A program made the position numbers and the translations under genes. From NCBI RefSeq assembly GCF_014698735.1, contig NZ_JACJTQ010000054.1, positions 1 through 33,262 of the forward strand: a stretch of DNA of 33,262 nt. The letters are read 5' to 3'. Below, in pieces: positions 25,845 through 33,109 of the stretch (within the stretch, counting starts at the first letter, position 1; each line of letters starts with the position of its first letter). The stretch is from Anabaena catenula FACHB-362. Its GTDB lineage: Bacteria > Cyanobacteriota > Cyanobacteriia > Cyanobacteriales > Nostocaceae. The notes under the pieces are model-generated. The model worked only from the letters and a program-made list of their open reading frames with translations, was not told the origin of the DNA and ran no database searches.

Positions 25845-26951
25845 GTGATTACTAGAGGTTATTTTATAGGTGAAATAATAGATGAACTAGCAAATATTGC
25901 TAATCAAGTTGATAACAGATGCAAACTAGGCTTAACAGACCTAAATAAATATCTTGAGGATTTCTTTAAAGAAATATTGAATATACTGCTTGATATACGC
26001 TTGGAAAATCTCAATATTGAAAGAAGCAACGCACCTGGATTAGATTTAGGTAATTCTTTAAAAGGCATAGCATTTCAAATTGCTTCAGAAAAAACATCTA
26101 CTAAGATTAATCATACTCTGAAGACTGTTTTGAAGACTGTTTTGGATAAAAAAATAAAAGAATACGATGAGATTTATATACTAATAATTGGTTACAAACA
26201 AAATAGTTACACTGAGGACAAAGAACTATGGGGAAAATTCAATTTTAAAGATGAAAATATTTGGGATATAAACACGCTTTGTAAAAAAGCTATTGAACTT
26301 CCTCTCGATACTTTACAATCTATTCATAAGTATATAAAACAAGAAGTCGTCAGGGTGAAAATAGAGTTAGAGATACCAAATCAAGAAGGTGAATTTGCTA
26401 CAAATATTAAAAATTATATTGAGGCAATAGCAAAACCTAAATTTAATGAAAATCAACTTAAAGTTTATTATGAATATCACATAAATAAATTAAAGAATGA
26501 AGGATTAGAAGCAGATGATTATTACACATTTGATGATATAAAACAGGCGTTTGATTTTTTAGCTAAGGAACTTGCAAAATTACCTCGCATAACACGAGAA
26601 TTTTATGCGTTTCTTCTTGAAAGGAGGGATGAAAATTCTGAAGAAGGCGGTAGTCGATCCTATTGCCGTTTCAATGAAGATAGACTAAGAAGAATTTGTA
26701 GATATAGTGATATTGATGGAGAAATTAGATTGCTTAAAAAGCATGAATTTCTATCTTGGGATGAGCCTGTTCCTATTTATGGGGAGTATCATATAGGGTT
26801 GACTGAATCTTTCTATCGTATCCATATTCCGGGTGATTATAAAAGTTTTATTTATATTGAAAGTTTTATCCCAGATTTTATGGATTTTGTAGAAAAAAAC
26901 AATATTGGTTATCAAAAACCTATAGTAAATCTCAATTTTAGTGATTTTTAA
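25845..26951 (+). CDS. SMEK domain-containing protein, possible defence component
   Basis: The 368-residue protein starts at GTG 25845 after GTGAGGAG. The N-terminal ~120 residues fit the SMEK domain as I know it: RGYFIGEIIDELANIANQV, LGLTDLNKYLEDFFKEILN, LENLNIERSNAPGLDLGN and GIAFQIASEKTSTKI. The pattern of Asp67 followed by Gln78 resembles a restriction-endonuclease-like core, but catalysis is unproven. The C-terminal part (about 230-350: KLPRITREFYAFLLERR, RFNEDRLRRICRY, GEIRLLKKHEFLSWDEP) looks like a winged-helix module. The gene is AT-rich and stands alone between queD-like and repeat DNA. SMEK proteins are found in predicted conflict systems, but no partner gene is visible here. Confidence 0.7.
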   Translation: MITRGYFIGEIIDELANIANQVDNRCKLGLTDLNKYLEDFFKEILNILLDIRLENLNIERSNAPGLDLGNSLKGIAFQIASEKTSTKINHTLKTVLKTVLDKKIKEYDEIYILIIGYKQNSYTEDKELWGKFNFKDENIWDINTLCKKAIELPLDTLQSIHKYIKQEVVRVKIELEIPNQEGEFATNIKNYIEAIAKPKFNENQLKVYYEYHINKLKNEGLEADDYYTFDDIKQAFDFLAKELAKLPRITREFYAFLLERRDENSEEGGSRSYCRFNEDRLRRICRYSDIDGEIRLLKKHEFLSWDEPVPIYGEYHIGLTESFYRIHIPGDYKSFIYIESFIPDFMDFVEKNNIGYQKPIVNLNFSDF

Positions 26952-27164
26952 TTCGTGCTTTAGTTTAACCCTAAAATAATTTGACTACTCCCTTCTAATC
27001 TATAAAATTACTAATCTTCTTTTCTTCTTACTTCGCGCTCTTCGCGTCTTCGTGGTTTATTAAATTAAAAATTATTTCAGCACTATAGAGATTAACTAAT
27101 AATTCTAGCTTCTGTCTTAGAATAAGCGTAGAAGTCTCATAAATTTAACTTGCAAATTCAGCCT
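26952..27164. other. Intergenic region with a TTCGCG-type repeat
   Basis: The segment ACTTCGCGCTCTTCGCGTCT (about 27028-27047) is a short repeat of the same style as CTCTGCGCCTCTGCGTGA inside the MITE at 24586-24696. The rest is AT-rich; no promoter is confident. Confidence 0.45.
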
Positions 27165-27446
27165 ATGTCTTACCCTAAACTCAGTGGTGAAGAAATTACC
27201 AAACGTGGTAGAGAACTTTATGAAAAAAGCATCCGCACTCTAGTAGAGACAGCAGAAAACATTGGCAAAATTATTTCAATTAATGTCGAAACTGGTGAAT
27301 ATAAAATTGGTGATGATTTAATAATTACAAGTCGCAAATTACAAACTAAACAGGCTGATGCGCCCATTTGGGCGGGAAGAATCGGCTTTGACGCGGTTTA
27401 TACTATTTACTCACCGATTCTTGCGCTTCACGCTGCAATCTTTTAG
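27165..27446 (+). pseudogene. Truncated antitoxin-like protein (cyanobacterial small-protein family)
   Basis: From ATG 27165 the frame gives 93 residues. The pattern EEITKRGRELYEKSIR, then VETAENIGKIISINVETGEY, KIGDDLIITSRKLQ, and AGRIGFDAVYTI resembles a small family that, as I recall, usually ends in IG(Y)NAVYAIGG and often precedes a clan AA aspartic protease gene in a toxin-antitoxin-like pair. Here the typical ending is replaced after VYTI by YSPILALHAAIF, which is the antisense of the J-domain gene end, and no partner gene follows. It is therefore probably a 3'-truncated remnant. The C-terminal 44 bases overlap the convergent gene. Confidence 0.55.
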
Positions 27447-28092
27447 CTATCCTAAATAATTCTTTACCTGTGTGCAAATAGCGATCATCGTAACTTAACG
27501 GAAAATACGCCAACTCTTCTATTCCATCTGCAACTTGACTCAAACAATAATAGAGGTGCGCTGCTGCTGCTGCGAAAGTAGCAGGATTCGGCAAAGAACG
27601 AAACCTAATTTGAGCTTCCTTCAAATCTTCTCGACAAGATTCTAAATAATCCTGAAATTCGTCTAACAATTCATCATCAAAAGGATCTGCGGCTAATTCC
27701 TCAAGTTGTTCTTCTAGAGAACTGAGAATGCTACAAAGTATCCGATTTACTGGTTTATAAACTCGGCGCAACCATTCTTCGACTTGTTCATCAGCATCTC
27801 TTCCCGTTGGCCTCGTTGTTTGATAAGGTTTCTGCTCAGAATTGCGCTTTGGCTTAGGAATACTTGATTTTTGAGAATTATGCCGCAGTTTTTGGTCGTA
27901 GTGCTGGCGATTTTGGGTGTCGCCTAAAACTTCATAAGCCGCATTAATGAGAATAATTTGCTCATTATTTGCTGTCTTCTGATGAGTATCAGGATGAAAA
28001 AGCTTAACCAAGCGGCGATAAGCTTGTTTAATCTCCGCTTGGCTGGCTTTGGAATTAACTTTTAGGGTTTCGTAGTGGTTAGAATCGACCAT
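27403..28092 (-). CDS. J-domain (DnaJ-like) protein
   Basis: J-domain proteins stimulate the ATPase of Hsp70 (DnaK). The J domain occupies about residues 5-70: HYETLKVNSKASQAEIKQAY, then VKLFHPDTHQK with the essential HPD tripeptide, and INAAYEVLGDTQNRQHYD. A charged basic linker (HNSQKSSIPKPKRNSEQKPY) leads to a C-terminal helical domain of about 130 residues that contains no Gly/Phe region, zinc finger or DnaJ C-terminal domain, so this is a specialised co-chaperone. The 229-residue protein starts at ATG 28092. It lies 59 bases downstream of cysK on the same strand. Confidence 0.9.
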   Translation of the reverse strand: MVDSNHYETLKVNSKASQAEIKQAYRRLVKLFHPDTHQKTANNEQIILINAAYEVLGDTQNRQHYDQKLRHNSQKSSIPKPKRNSEQKPYQTTRPTGRDADEQVEEWLRRVYKPVNRILCSILSSLEEQLEELAADPFDDELLDEFQDYLESCREDLKEAQIRFRSLPNPATFAAAAAHLYYCLSQVADGIEELAYFPLSYDDRYLHTGKELFRIAKRLQREAQESVSK

Positions 28093-28140
28093 GATCAGTT
28101 AACAGTTATCAATCATCAGTTATTGGTTAACTGATTTAAT

Positions 28141-28155
28141 CTAACGTATCGTTAG
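28141..28155. repeat. Palindrome across the cysK stop codon
   Basis: CTAACG-TAT-CGTTAG at 28141-28155 overlaps the stop codon of cysK. It is followed, toward the J-domain gene, by a longer inverted pair CAGTTAAC / GTTAACTG (about 28094-28133). These may end cysK transcripts, but there is no U-tract. Confidence 0.45.
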
Positions 28156-29114
28156 CTGATACTACTTGCAACTTTTGCTTCTAAATCTTGGAACAATGGT
28201 GTACTTAAATATCTCTCGCCAAAACTCGGTTGAATCATGACTATTAAGCGTCCCTGATTTTCAGGACGTTGAGCGACACGAATAGCAGCACAGAGTGCAG
28301 CACCGCTGGAAATTCCAGATAATAGTCCTTCTTCTCTAGCTAAACGCCGACTATAAGCGATCGCTTCTTCATCCGTAACTGTAATTACTTCATCAATCAA
28401 TTCTACTTTTAACACTTGGGGAATAAACCCAGCCCCAATGCCTTGAACCTTGTGTGGACCAGGTTTACCGCCCGATAACACTGGGCTATTAGCTGGTTCT
28501 ACAGCGATCGCTTGAAAACTTGGTTTGCGTGCCTTCATCACCTCAGCCACACCAGTAATCGTACCACCTGTACCCACCCCAGCCACAATCATATCTACCT
28601 TACCGTCAGTATCTTCCCAGATTTCCTCTGCTGTGGTTTGCCGATGTATTTTGGCATTAGCGGGATTGCGGAACTGTTGCAACATATAGGCATAAGGGGT
28701 TCTATCCACAATTTCTTGCGCTCTGCGAATTGCCCCACTCATCCCCTCAATCCCTGGTGTGAGTTCCAATTCAGCACCATAAGCCCGCAACATTGCCCGT
28801 CGCTCGGCACTCATAGTCTCCGGCATAGTCAAAATTAATCTATACCCTTTAGCAGCCGCTGTCATTGCCAAAGCAATTCCTGTATTTCCAGATGTCGGCT
28901 CTACCAATATAGTTTTCCCAGGAGTAATCAGTCCTTCCTCCTCAGCAGCACTAATCATACTCAACCCAATTCTGTCTTTGACTGAAGAAGAGGGATTCAT
29001 ACTTTCTAATTTCAGCACAATTTGCGCTACACATCCTTCTGCTTGGGGAATGCGGTTTAACTGTACTAAAGGTGTCCGTCCAATTAGTTCTGTAATATTC
29101 TGAGCTATCCGCAT
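28152..29114 (-). CDS. cysK: Cysteine synthase A (O-acetylserine sulfhydrylase)
   Basis: This pyridoxal-phosphate enzyme makes cysteine from O-acetylserine and sulfide in the cytoplasm. Signature pieces are [31 protein letters not shown] with the PLP-binding Lys in SVKDR, the substrate loop [21 protein letters not shown] for the PLP phosphate, and [10 protein letters not shown] near the C-terminus. The protein has 320 residues from ATG 29114; an in-frame TTG at 29120 adds two residues and lacks a better ribosome binding site. It starts 17 bases after the Rrf2-type regulator gene on the same strand, so the regulator and enzyme form an operon. Confidence 0.96.
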   Translation of the reverse strand: MRIAQNITELIGRTPLVQLNRIPQAEGCVAQIVLKLESMNPSSSVKDRIGLSMISAAEEEGLITPGKTILVEPTSGNTGIALAMTAAAKGYRLILTMPETMSAERRAMLRAYGAELELTPGIEGMSGAIRRAQEIVDRTPYAYMLQQFRNPANAKIHRQTTAEEIWEDTDGKVDMIVAGVGTGGTITGVAEVMKARKPSFQAIAVEPANSPVLSGGKPGPHKVQGIGAGFIPQVLKVELIDEVITVTDEEAIAYSRRLAREEGLLSGISSGAALCAAIRVAQRPENQGRLIVMIQPSFGERYLSTPLFQDLEAKVASSIS

Positions 29115-29131
29115 AATCAATTTTTCTTTCT

Positions 29132-29572
29132 TTAAATGTAGTACATGATATCTAATTGCCGCCTTGCATTTCGCTTTTCACAAAGATCCTGAAGCGAATG
29201 TTTTTGCAGAACTGAATTTGCTGCCTGACGAGCTTCTAGCCAAATTTCGTCCACAATCGAACTATCCGTACTTTTGGGGTTATTAGTATCTTCCTCTCCA
29301 GGACGCATATCTAATCCTTCTAAACATTCCAATATATCTAAAACGCTAATTTTCCAAGGTTCTCGCGCCAAAAAATAGCCGCCTTTTGAACCCCGTAGAC
29401 TTTTTACTATACCTCCACGCCGTAAGGTAGCTAACAGCTGTTCCAAATATCGATCAGGTATATTTTGTTGTGCGGCAATTTGTCGAATTTGCATTGGTTC
29501 GCCGCTTTCGTAATGAATTGCCATTTCTAATAAGGCAAGAATTGCGTATTCTGATTTACAAGATAGTTCCAC
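29132..29572 (-). CDS. Rrf2-family transcription regulator
   Basis: This DNA-binding regulator of the Rrf2 family has about 146 residues. The start chosen is GTG 29572 because members begin [10 protein letters not shown]; an in-frame TTG at 29581 adds three residues. The winged-helix domain contains [30 protein letters not shown] and [19 protein letters not shown], the family signature. The three clustered cysteines that bind an Fe-S cluster in IscR or NsrR are absent (the region reads [13 protein letters not shown]). Such cluster-free members include the cysteine regulator CymR. Together with the adjacent cysK this suggests control of sulfur assimilation or cysteine synthesis, possibly of its own operon; this is inference. 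Confidence 0.9.
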   Translation of the reverse strand: MELSCKSEYAILALLEMAIHYESGEPMQIRQIAAQQNIPDRYLEQLLATLRRGGIVKSLRGSKGGYFLAREPWKISVLDILECLEGLDMRPGEEDTNNPKSTDSSIVDEIWLEARQAANSVLQKHSLQDLCEKRNARRQLDIMYYI

Positions 29573-29750
29573 AAGCAGCAATTTAAGAATAAAGGATAAA
29601 TGATGAAAGCTGAAGGATGAAGGGTAAACAATTCAAAATTTCAAATTCAAAATTGTAGACTTTTCTGAGAAACCCTACACAAACACGCTTCACCCTTCTC
29701 CTAGTATACTCCGGTTCACCACTGGGGTTTGTTATTTTTTCCTACCCAAA

Positions 29751-29774
29751 ATAAAAAACCCGCCATGTGGCGGG
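29751..29774 (-). terminator. Terminator of the porin gene
   Basis: The stem CCCGCC / GGCGGG with an ATGT loop (29759-29774) has A/T tracts on both sides; on the minus strand it is followed by a T-run (29753-29758). It lies about 40 bases beyond the porin stop and may work in both directions. Confidence 0.85.
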
Positions 29775-29813
29775 AAAAAATAAGTTTCAAGATTGTCAAC
29801 AAATATCAACCTT

Positions 29814-31523
29814 CTAGAAGGTGAAAGTTGTTCTCAGAGTACCAATAAAGGCATCATCGTTGTTGCTACTTTGTCCGGGAGATGTTACCCAAATTACGCC
29901 AGGAGTAACAGAAATGTTATCGGAGACGCGATACTTGTAGAAACCTTCAACTTGGTAAGGAGTATCAGACGAGTTATTACCACTATTGTTAAAGGAATAG
30001 GGTTGAGCGCCACCAAAAATACCCAGGACGTTACCTTTCTTACCAAAGTCAGGTAGTGCTATACCAACTCCATAGCTCCACGCTTCATAGTCATCACCAG
30101 TACTGAAGCCTGTGACATCGTGATATGAAACGAAACCACTGATAGACAGCTTGTCGCTAGGTCTGAAAGCTGCGGAAAGCCCGTAGGAGTTGCTAGAAGA
30201 TGCGCTGTTGCTGCTGAGATTGTTAGATAGTGATGTACCTACGACAGCACCATTATCAAGTCCTGAGTCAAACAGGGTACTACCTGCACCATTGTAACTA
30301 TGCACATAGGTAGCAGCTAAAGCAATGCGATTACCCACATTAAAGTTCAACTGACCTAAAGCGGCATAATTACCATCAAACAAACCAGAACCAGCAGCAG
30401 GGTTATTAGCTTCAGAAGCCAAGTAACCCACAGTTAGTGAACTTGGTTTGAGCATACCGCCACCTTGACCAAAAGGCACATTAAGTGCAATACCTGAACC
30501 ACCACCAATCCGATAGATGGGGTTTTCAGAAGCAAAGGTTGTTAAAGCACCGTTACCACCATCAGTTCGATCAAAGAAGTAGGGGTTGTTAACGGCTGCA
30601 TAATGACTATGTTGACCACCACTAGCTGCTATGTAGACCTGCGCTGGTCCAATAGGAGCTTCATAGGTTAGTCGGTCAATTTCAACATTGTTATTACCAG
30701 TGCTGCCAACTTCAAAGGTTTGTTTACCTTCTGCACCGCCACCAGTGTTTAAGCTCAAACCTATTGAATTACCCGCAGTTAAACGGGTGGTCAACATATC
30801 TCTACCCGTAAAGCTGCTTTGCAGGTTCAAACGTACTCTATCTTGAAAAACTCCATTTTCATTAGCTATGGAAGAGTCAGTGTAAGCAAAAATAGCTTCA
30901 CCTTGCAACTTGGTGGTAGTAGAGAACTGATTAGCTTCCAATTCAGCAGTGCGTGCTTCTAAAGCATCTACACGACCGCGTAGAGTTGCCAATTCAGCAG
31001 AAAATTCTTCTTGCAAGCGCTGTAATGTTGCTAGATCCTGTTTTGTCACCATGTCAGCTGTTGCTGTGGCAATCAATTCATTCACCCGATCTAAACAAGC
31101 ATTTAAACCAGCAGCAAATTCATAACGGGTTAAAGCACGATTACCCCGATATGTACCATTGGGATAACCAGCTATACAACCATAGCGCTCAACCAATGAC
31201 TGCAAGGCTTGGAATGCCCAGTCAGTGGGTTGAACATCGGAAAACTGAGAAACTGATGTTACTTGAGACTGTAAATTTTGACCTTCGTTACTGTAGCGTT
31301 TAACTTGATCTAAAACTTGAGCATCTTTGGTTGCTTGAGCCAATATTTTAGGCTGTTTAACAACTTCTGTTGCGGCTTGTGTTTCTAGTGTTAATACTTC
31401 AGTGGTAGCATTTGGAGCCGCGTTGCCAGCGGCAGGTGTAGCCATCGCTGTTCCTGAAAGTAACAACGTTGCACCCAATACTGCTGGGCTTACTACCAGG
31501 GATTTCCACAAGAGATTAGACAT
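29814..31523 (-). CDS. SLH-domain OprB-type porin (iron uptake porin family)
   Basis: Outer-membrane beta-barrel for small solutes; cyanobacterial members are often linked to iron or inorganic-ion uptake. 569 residues from ATG 31523, with GAGGAG ten bases upstream; an in-frame GTG six codons earlier overlaps it. A signal peptide (LVVSPAVLGATLLLSGTAMA) ends near residue 30. An SLH domain (about 95-150: FSDVQPTDWAFQALQSLVER, YPNGTYRGNRALTRYEFAAG) anchors to the cell wall, then a short coiled coil (LQRLQEEFSAELATLRGRV and on). The C-terminal two thirds form the carbohydrate-selective-porin-type barrel, ending in the outer-membrane signature GTLRTTFTF with terminal Phe. A strong terminator follows. 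Confidence 0.93.
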   Translation of the reverse strand: MSNLLWKSLVVSPAVLGATLLLSGTAMATPAAGNAAPNATTEVLTLETQAATEVVKQPKILAQATKDAQVLDQVKRYSNEGQNLQSQVTSVSQFSDVQPTDWAFQALQSLVERYGCIAGYPNGTYRGNRALTRYEFAAGLNACLDRVNELIATATADMVTKQDLATLQRLQEEFSAELATLRGRVDALEARTAELEANQFSTTTKLQGEAIFAYTDSSIANENGVFQDRVRLNLQSSFTGRDMLTTRLTAGNSIGLSLNTGGGAEGKQTFEVGSTGNNNVEIDRLTYEAPIGPAQVYIAASGGQHSHYAAVNNPYFFDRTDGGNGALTTFASENPIYRIGGGSGIALNVPFGQGGGMLKPSSLTVGYLASEANNPAAGSGLFDGNYAALGQLNFNVGNRIALAATYVHSYNGAGSTLFDSGLDNGAVVGTSLSNNLSSNSASSSNSYGLSAAFRPSDKLSISGFVSYHDVTGFSTGDDYEAWSYGVGIALPDFGKKGNVLGIFGGAQPYSFNNSGNNSSDTPYQVEGFYKYRVSDNISVTPGVIWVTSPGQSSNNDDAFIGTLRTTFTF

Positions 31524-31960
31524 CTTTCTTTTACTCCTCACACCTTATATAGATAGCTGTTGTAGTTGTCCTACTTCTCAGAAATTTGACATCTTGCTGA
31601 AACCTGTGGATAAGGCATAGCTGCCATTACTACAATTCTAGTTTTTACAAAGCTAATAACTGATTAACGAATCGTTAAATATTGATGTAATTAACTTATG
31701 TAAAAACCTTTAGCCATAGGTTGCTATTATAGTATATCTAAGTCTGATGAGCAAGATAAGCTTAATCTATTAAACAATTGTCAAATCGGGAATGACTCCC
31801 GTTGGCTTAAAATCTTTCTACATCATGTGTAGTTATGACTTTGTTGGCAGAGACCTCCATATATGAAAGATGTTTGGTTGACTCAGAAGGTTCCGCCAAA
31901 CTTACTTGACGAACTTAAATTGGTTGATTGAATAACTTTGCTACCGGAACCTGCCTCATA
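31524..31960. other. Porin upstream region with palindromic element
   Basis: No gene is supported here. It contains a perfect palindrome TTAACGA-A-TCGTTAA (31664-31678) about 140 bases upstream of the porin start, and a hairpin CGGGA-ATGAC-TCCCG (about 31787-31801). Either could be a control site for the porin. The porin promoter itself is not clear. Confidence 0.5.
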
Positions 31961-32014
31961 TCAACCTAAAACGATACATAACAAACTATAAATTGCTATA
32001 GAACATTGCTTTAA

Positions 32015-32307
32015 TACAGTAGATTGCAGATGAAAGGGAATAGGAAACAGGCAACGGGCAACAGGGAAAACTAAGCCGCCCTCAAGGGGCGGGGTTTCTA
32101 CCTGCCTTGGGAAATAAGGATTTTTTCGCCCACAAGGGGCGAACTTCGTTCCGCTACGAAGTTCGGCTTTAAACCTTGCTTCGGGGCTAATTCTCTTTTC
32201 TGTTCCCTCTTCCCTATTCCTTCTTCCCGCCCCGAAGGGGCTTGTAAATGAAGTAAAAATTTTCAACCAAAAATCAAGTATCCAGGAGGTTTTACTCCTG
32301 ACTCCTG
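32015..32307. repeat. Split copy of the dispersed repeat interrupted by about 214 bases
   Basis: The halves 32015-32029 (TACAGTAGATTGCAG) and 32244-32307 (GTAAATGAAGTA to ACTCCTGACTCCTG) correspond to the continuous copy at 566-644. The break falls exactly between GATTGCAG and GTAAATG. The inserted block (32030-32243) has inverted outer arms GGAATAGG (32037-32044) and CCTATTCC (32213-32220) and several GC-rich hairpins, e.g. GAACTTCGT / ACGAAGTTC. Confidence 0.7.
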
Positions 32308-32325
32308 ACCAAATAATTACTAATT

Positions 32326-32507
32326 CATAATTCGTAATATTTCCTGCGGTCCCGCTAGGGATACGTAATTAAAGAGGGTACAAGCCCCCACCAAATGAAA
32401 GATTTGGTGGTCTTCAATCAGTGGTGGGTTCAAGCCCCTATTGATTGTAACTACGAATTACGTTGGCGGTAGCCTGCGGTCGGCATTATTATCAATTACG
32501 AATTATG
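32326..32507. repeat. 182-bp foldback element
   Basis: The ends CATAATTCGTAAT (32326-32338) and ATTACGAATTATG (32495-32507) are perfect 13-bp inverted repeats. Inside are further repeat pieces: CCTGCGGTC twice (about 32343 and 32473) and a hairpin CCACCAAA / TTTGGTGG (about 32380-32402). No ORF is present. Confidence 0.65.
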
Positions 32508-32681
32508 TTGACTTCTGATCAACGAATTTTATATTTTAAATTTTGGATAATGGAATTGAAGATTCAAAATTTAAAATTCAAACAGGGTTACAATCACCTA
32601 AACTTATACTCGCTCCGCGAGAAGCACGCTACGTGAAACAAATCTAAAATCTCTAAGTTGGTCCATACACCAAAAGTTACC
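32508..32681. other. Repeat-rich intergenic remainder
   Basis: AT-rich TTCAAAATTTAAAATTCAAA-type sequence (about 32561-32581) and a CGCTCCGCGAGAAGCACGCT segment (about 32611-32630) are visible, both styles of short repeat frequent in Nostocales. No gene is seen. Confidence 0.5.
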
Positions 32682-32732
32682 AATAAAAAACTATCCGCCC
32701 TAAGTTAAATCAGAAGATCTAACTTAGGGCGG
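32682..32732 (-). terminator. Strong rho-independent terminator of the RNA unit
   Basis: On the minus strand a perfect 13-bp stem (CCGCCCTAAGTTA / TAACTTAGGGCGG; 12-base loop, 32695-32732) is followed by ATAG and six T. It is one of the strongest terminators in the window and has no protein gene directly before it. Confidence 0.88.
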
Positions 32733-32979
32733 TCTAGCGGGTCTTCAGGTTGCAACCAGACTGCCGGAAGGAACTCCAAGCTTGCCTAGTAAATCGAGCT
32801 AACTTAGTATCTCAGGATAACTAAGACTAACTTCTAGAGAACAGCCCCGGCGCACAGCCGGCTAACTGCAACCTGATGACCCATGGTTATACTACTTTCT
32901 ATCATGGGCATCACCTCCTTGTTGCCTAATCGGTCTTAATTTCAAAAAGGCAGAGCGAAAAACTCTGGGTTTGTAACCT
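32733..32979 (-). ncRNA. Candidate structured small RNA / attenuator-like transcript
   Basis: A promoter (32986-33013) and a strong terminator (32682-32732) bracket about 250-300 nt with no normal protein gene. The transcript, read on the minus strand, has a 5' hairpin CAGAG/CTCTG (32951-32967), a 23-codon ORF (32834-32905), an inner hairpin AGCCGGC/GCC-GGCT type (about 32844-32863), CTTAGT/ACTAAG (32803-32825), and a closing long-range stem pairing 32868-32882 with 32739-32753 (4 bp, 3x3 internal loop, 8 bp). It matches no cyanobacterial RNA I can name (not tmRNA, SRP RNA, RNase P RNA, 6S, Yfr1). It might be a small RNA, a dual-function RNA or a leader whose target gene is lost. Confidence 0.6.
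32834..32905 (-). CDS. 23-codon leader-peptide-like ORF
   Basis: The ORF starts at ATG 32905 (5 bases after the end of the ribosome binding site) and stops with TAG at 32834-32836. Its product begins MIESSITMGHQV and ends SRLCAGAVL. The Shine-Dalgarno AAGGAGGTGA (32911-32920) is fully complementary to the 16S 3' end, the best in the window, which strongly suggests translation. The start codon lies in a possible stem CCCATG (32903-32908) / CATGGG (32880-32885) that competes with the long-range closing stem. It resembles a regulatory leader ORF, but I do not recognise the peptide. Confidence 0.55.
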   Translation of the reverse strand: MIESSITMGHQVAVSRLCAGAVL

Positions 32980-32985
32980 TGAATT

Positions 32986-33013
32986 ACTATAACACATCCA
33001 ATTGGCTTGGCAA
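32986..33013 (-). promoter_or_regulatory. Promoter of the small RNA unit
   Basis: On the minus strand -35 TTGCCA (33008-33013), a 16-base spacer and -10 TATAGT (32986-32991). Transcription would start near 32979. It lies between the psbD terminator and the RNA, so the RNA is probably transcribed independently. Confidence 0.6.
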
Positions 33014-33030
33014 TAGAAAATATATTTTTA

Positions 33031-33060
33031 TAAAAAAACCCCCCACCAATTGGTGGAGGA
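33031..33060 (-). terminator. Terminator of psbD
   Basis: On the minus strand, the stem CCTCCACC-AATT-GGTGGGGG (8 bp with one G-T pair) is followed by a seven-T run. It begins about 50 bases after the psbD stop. Confidence 0.85.
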
Positions 33061-33109
33061 TAAATTAAAAGTGATGAATATTAAAAGGGTTAGTTAATTC
33101 ATCATGGAA

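Noticed and set aside
29793-31303. Plus-strand frames inside the porin gene (29793-30056, 30953-31303)
   Set aside because: Shadows of the porin on the opposite strand, with no independent start signals.
31961-32266. 101-codon open frame on the minus strand
   Set aside because: It lies entirely in the repeat mosaic and its sequence is repeat-derived, with no ribosome binding site or recognisable domain.
32420-32440. GGGTTCAAGCCCC resembling a tRNA T-arm
   Set aside because: No acceptor, D or anticodon stems can be built around it; it is part of the foldback repeat 32326-32507.
32682-32979. tmRNA, SRP RNA, 6S RNA, RNase P RNA or a cobalamin-type riboswitch
   Set aside because: No tag-peptide sequence, no SRP Alu/GGAA hairpin, no RNase P conserved loops and no riboswitch box motifs were found.
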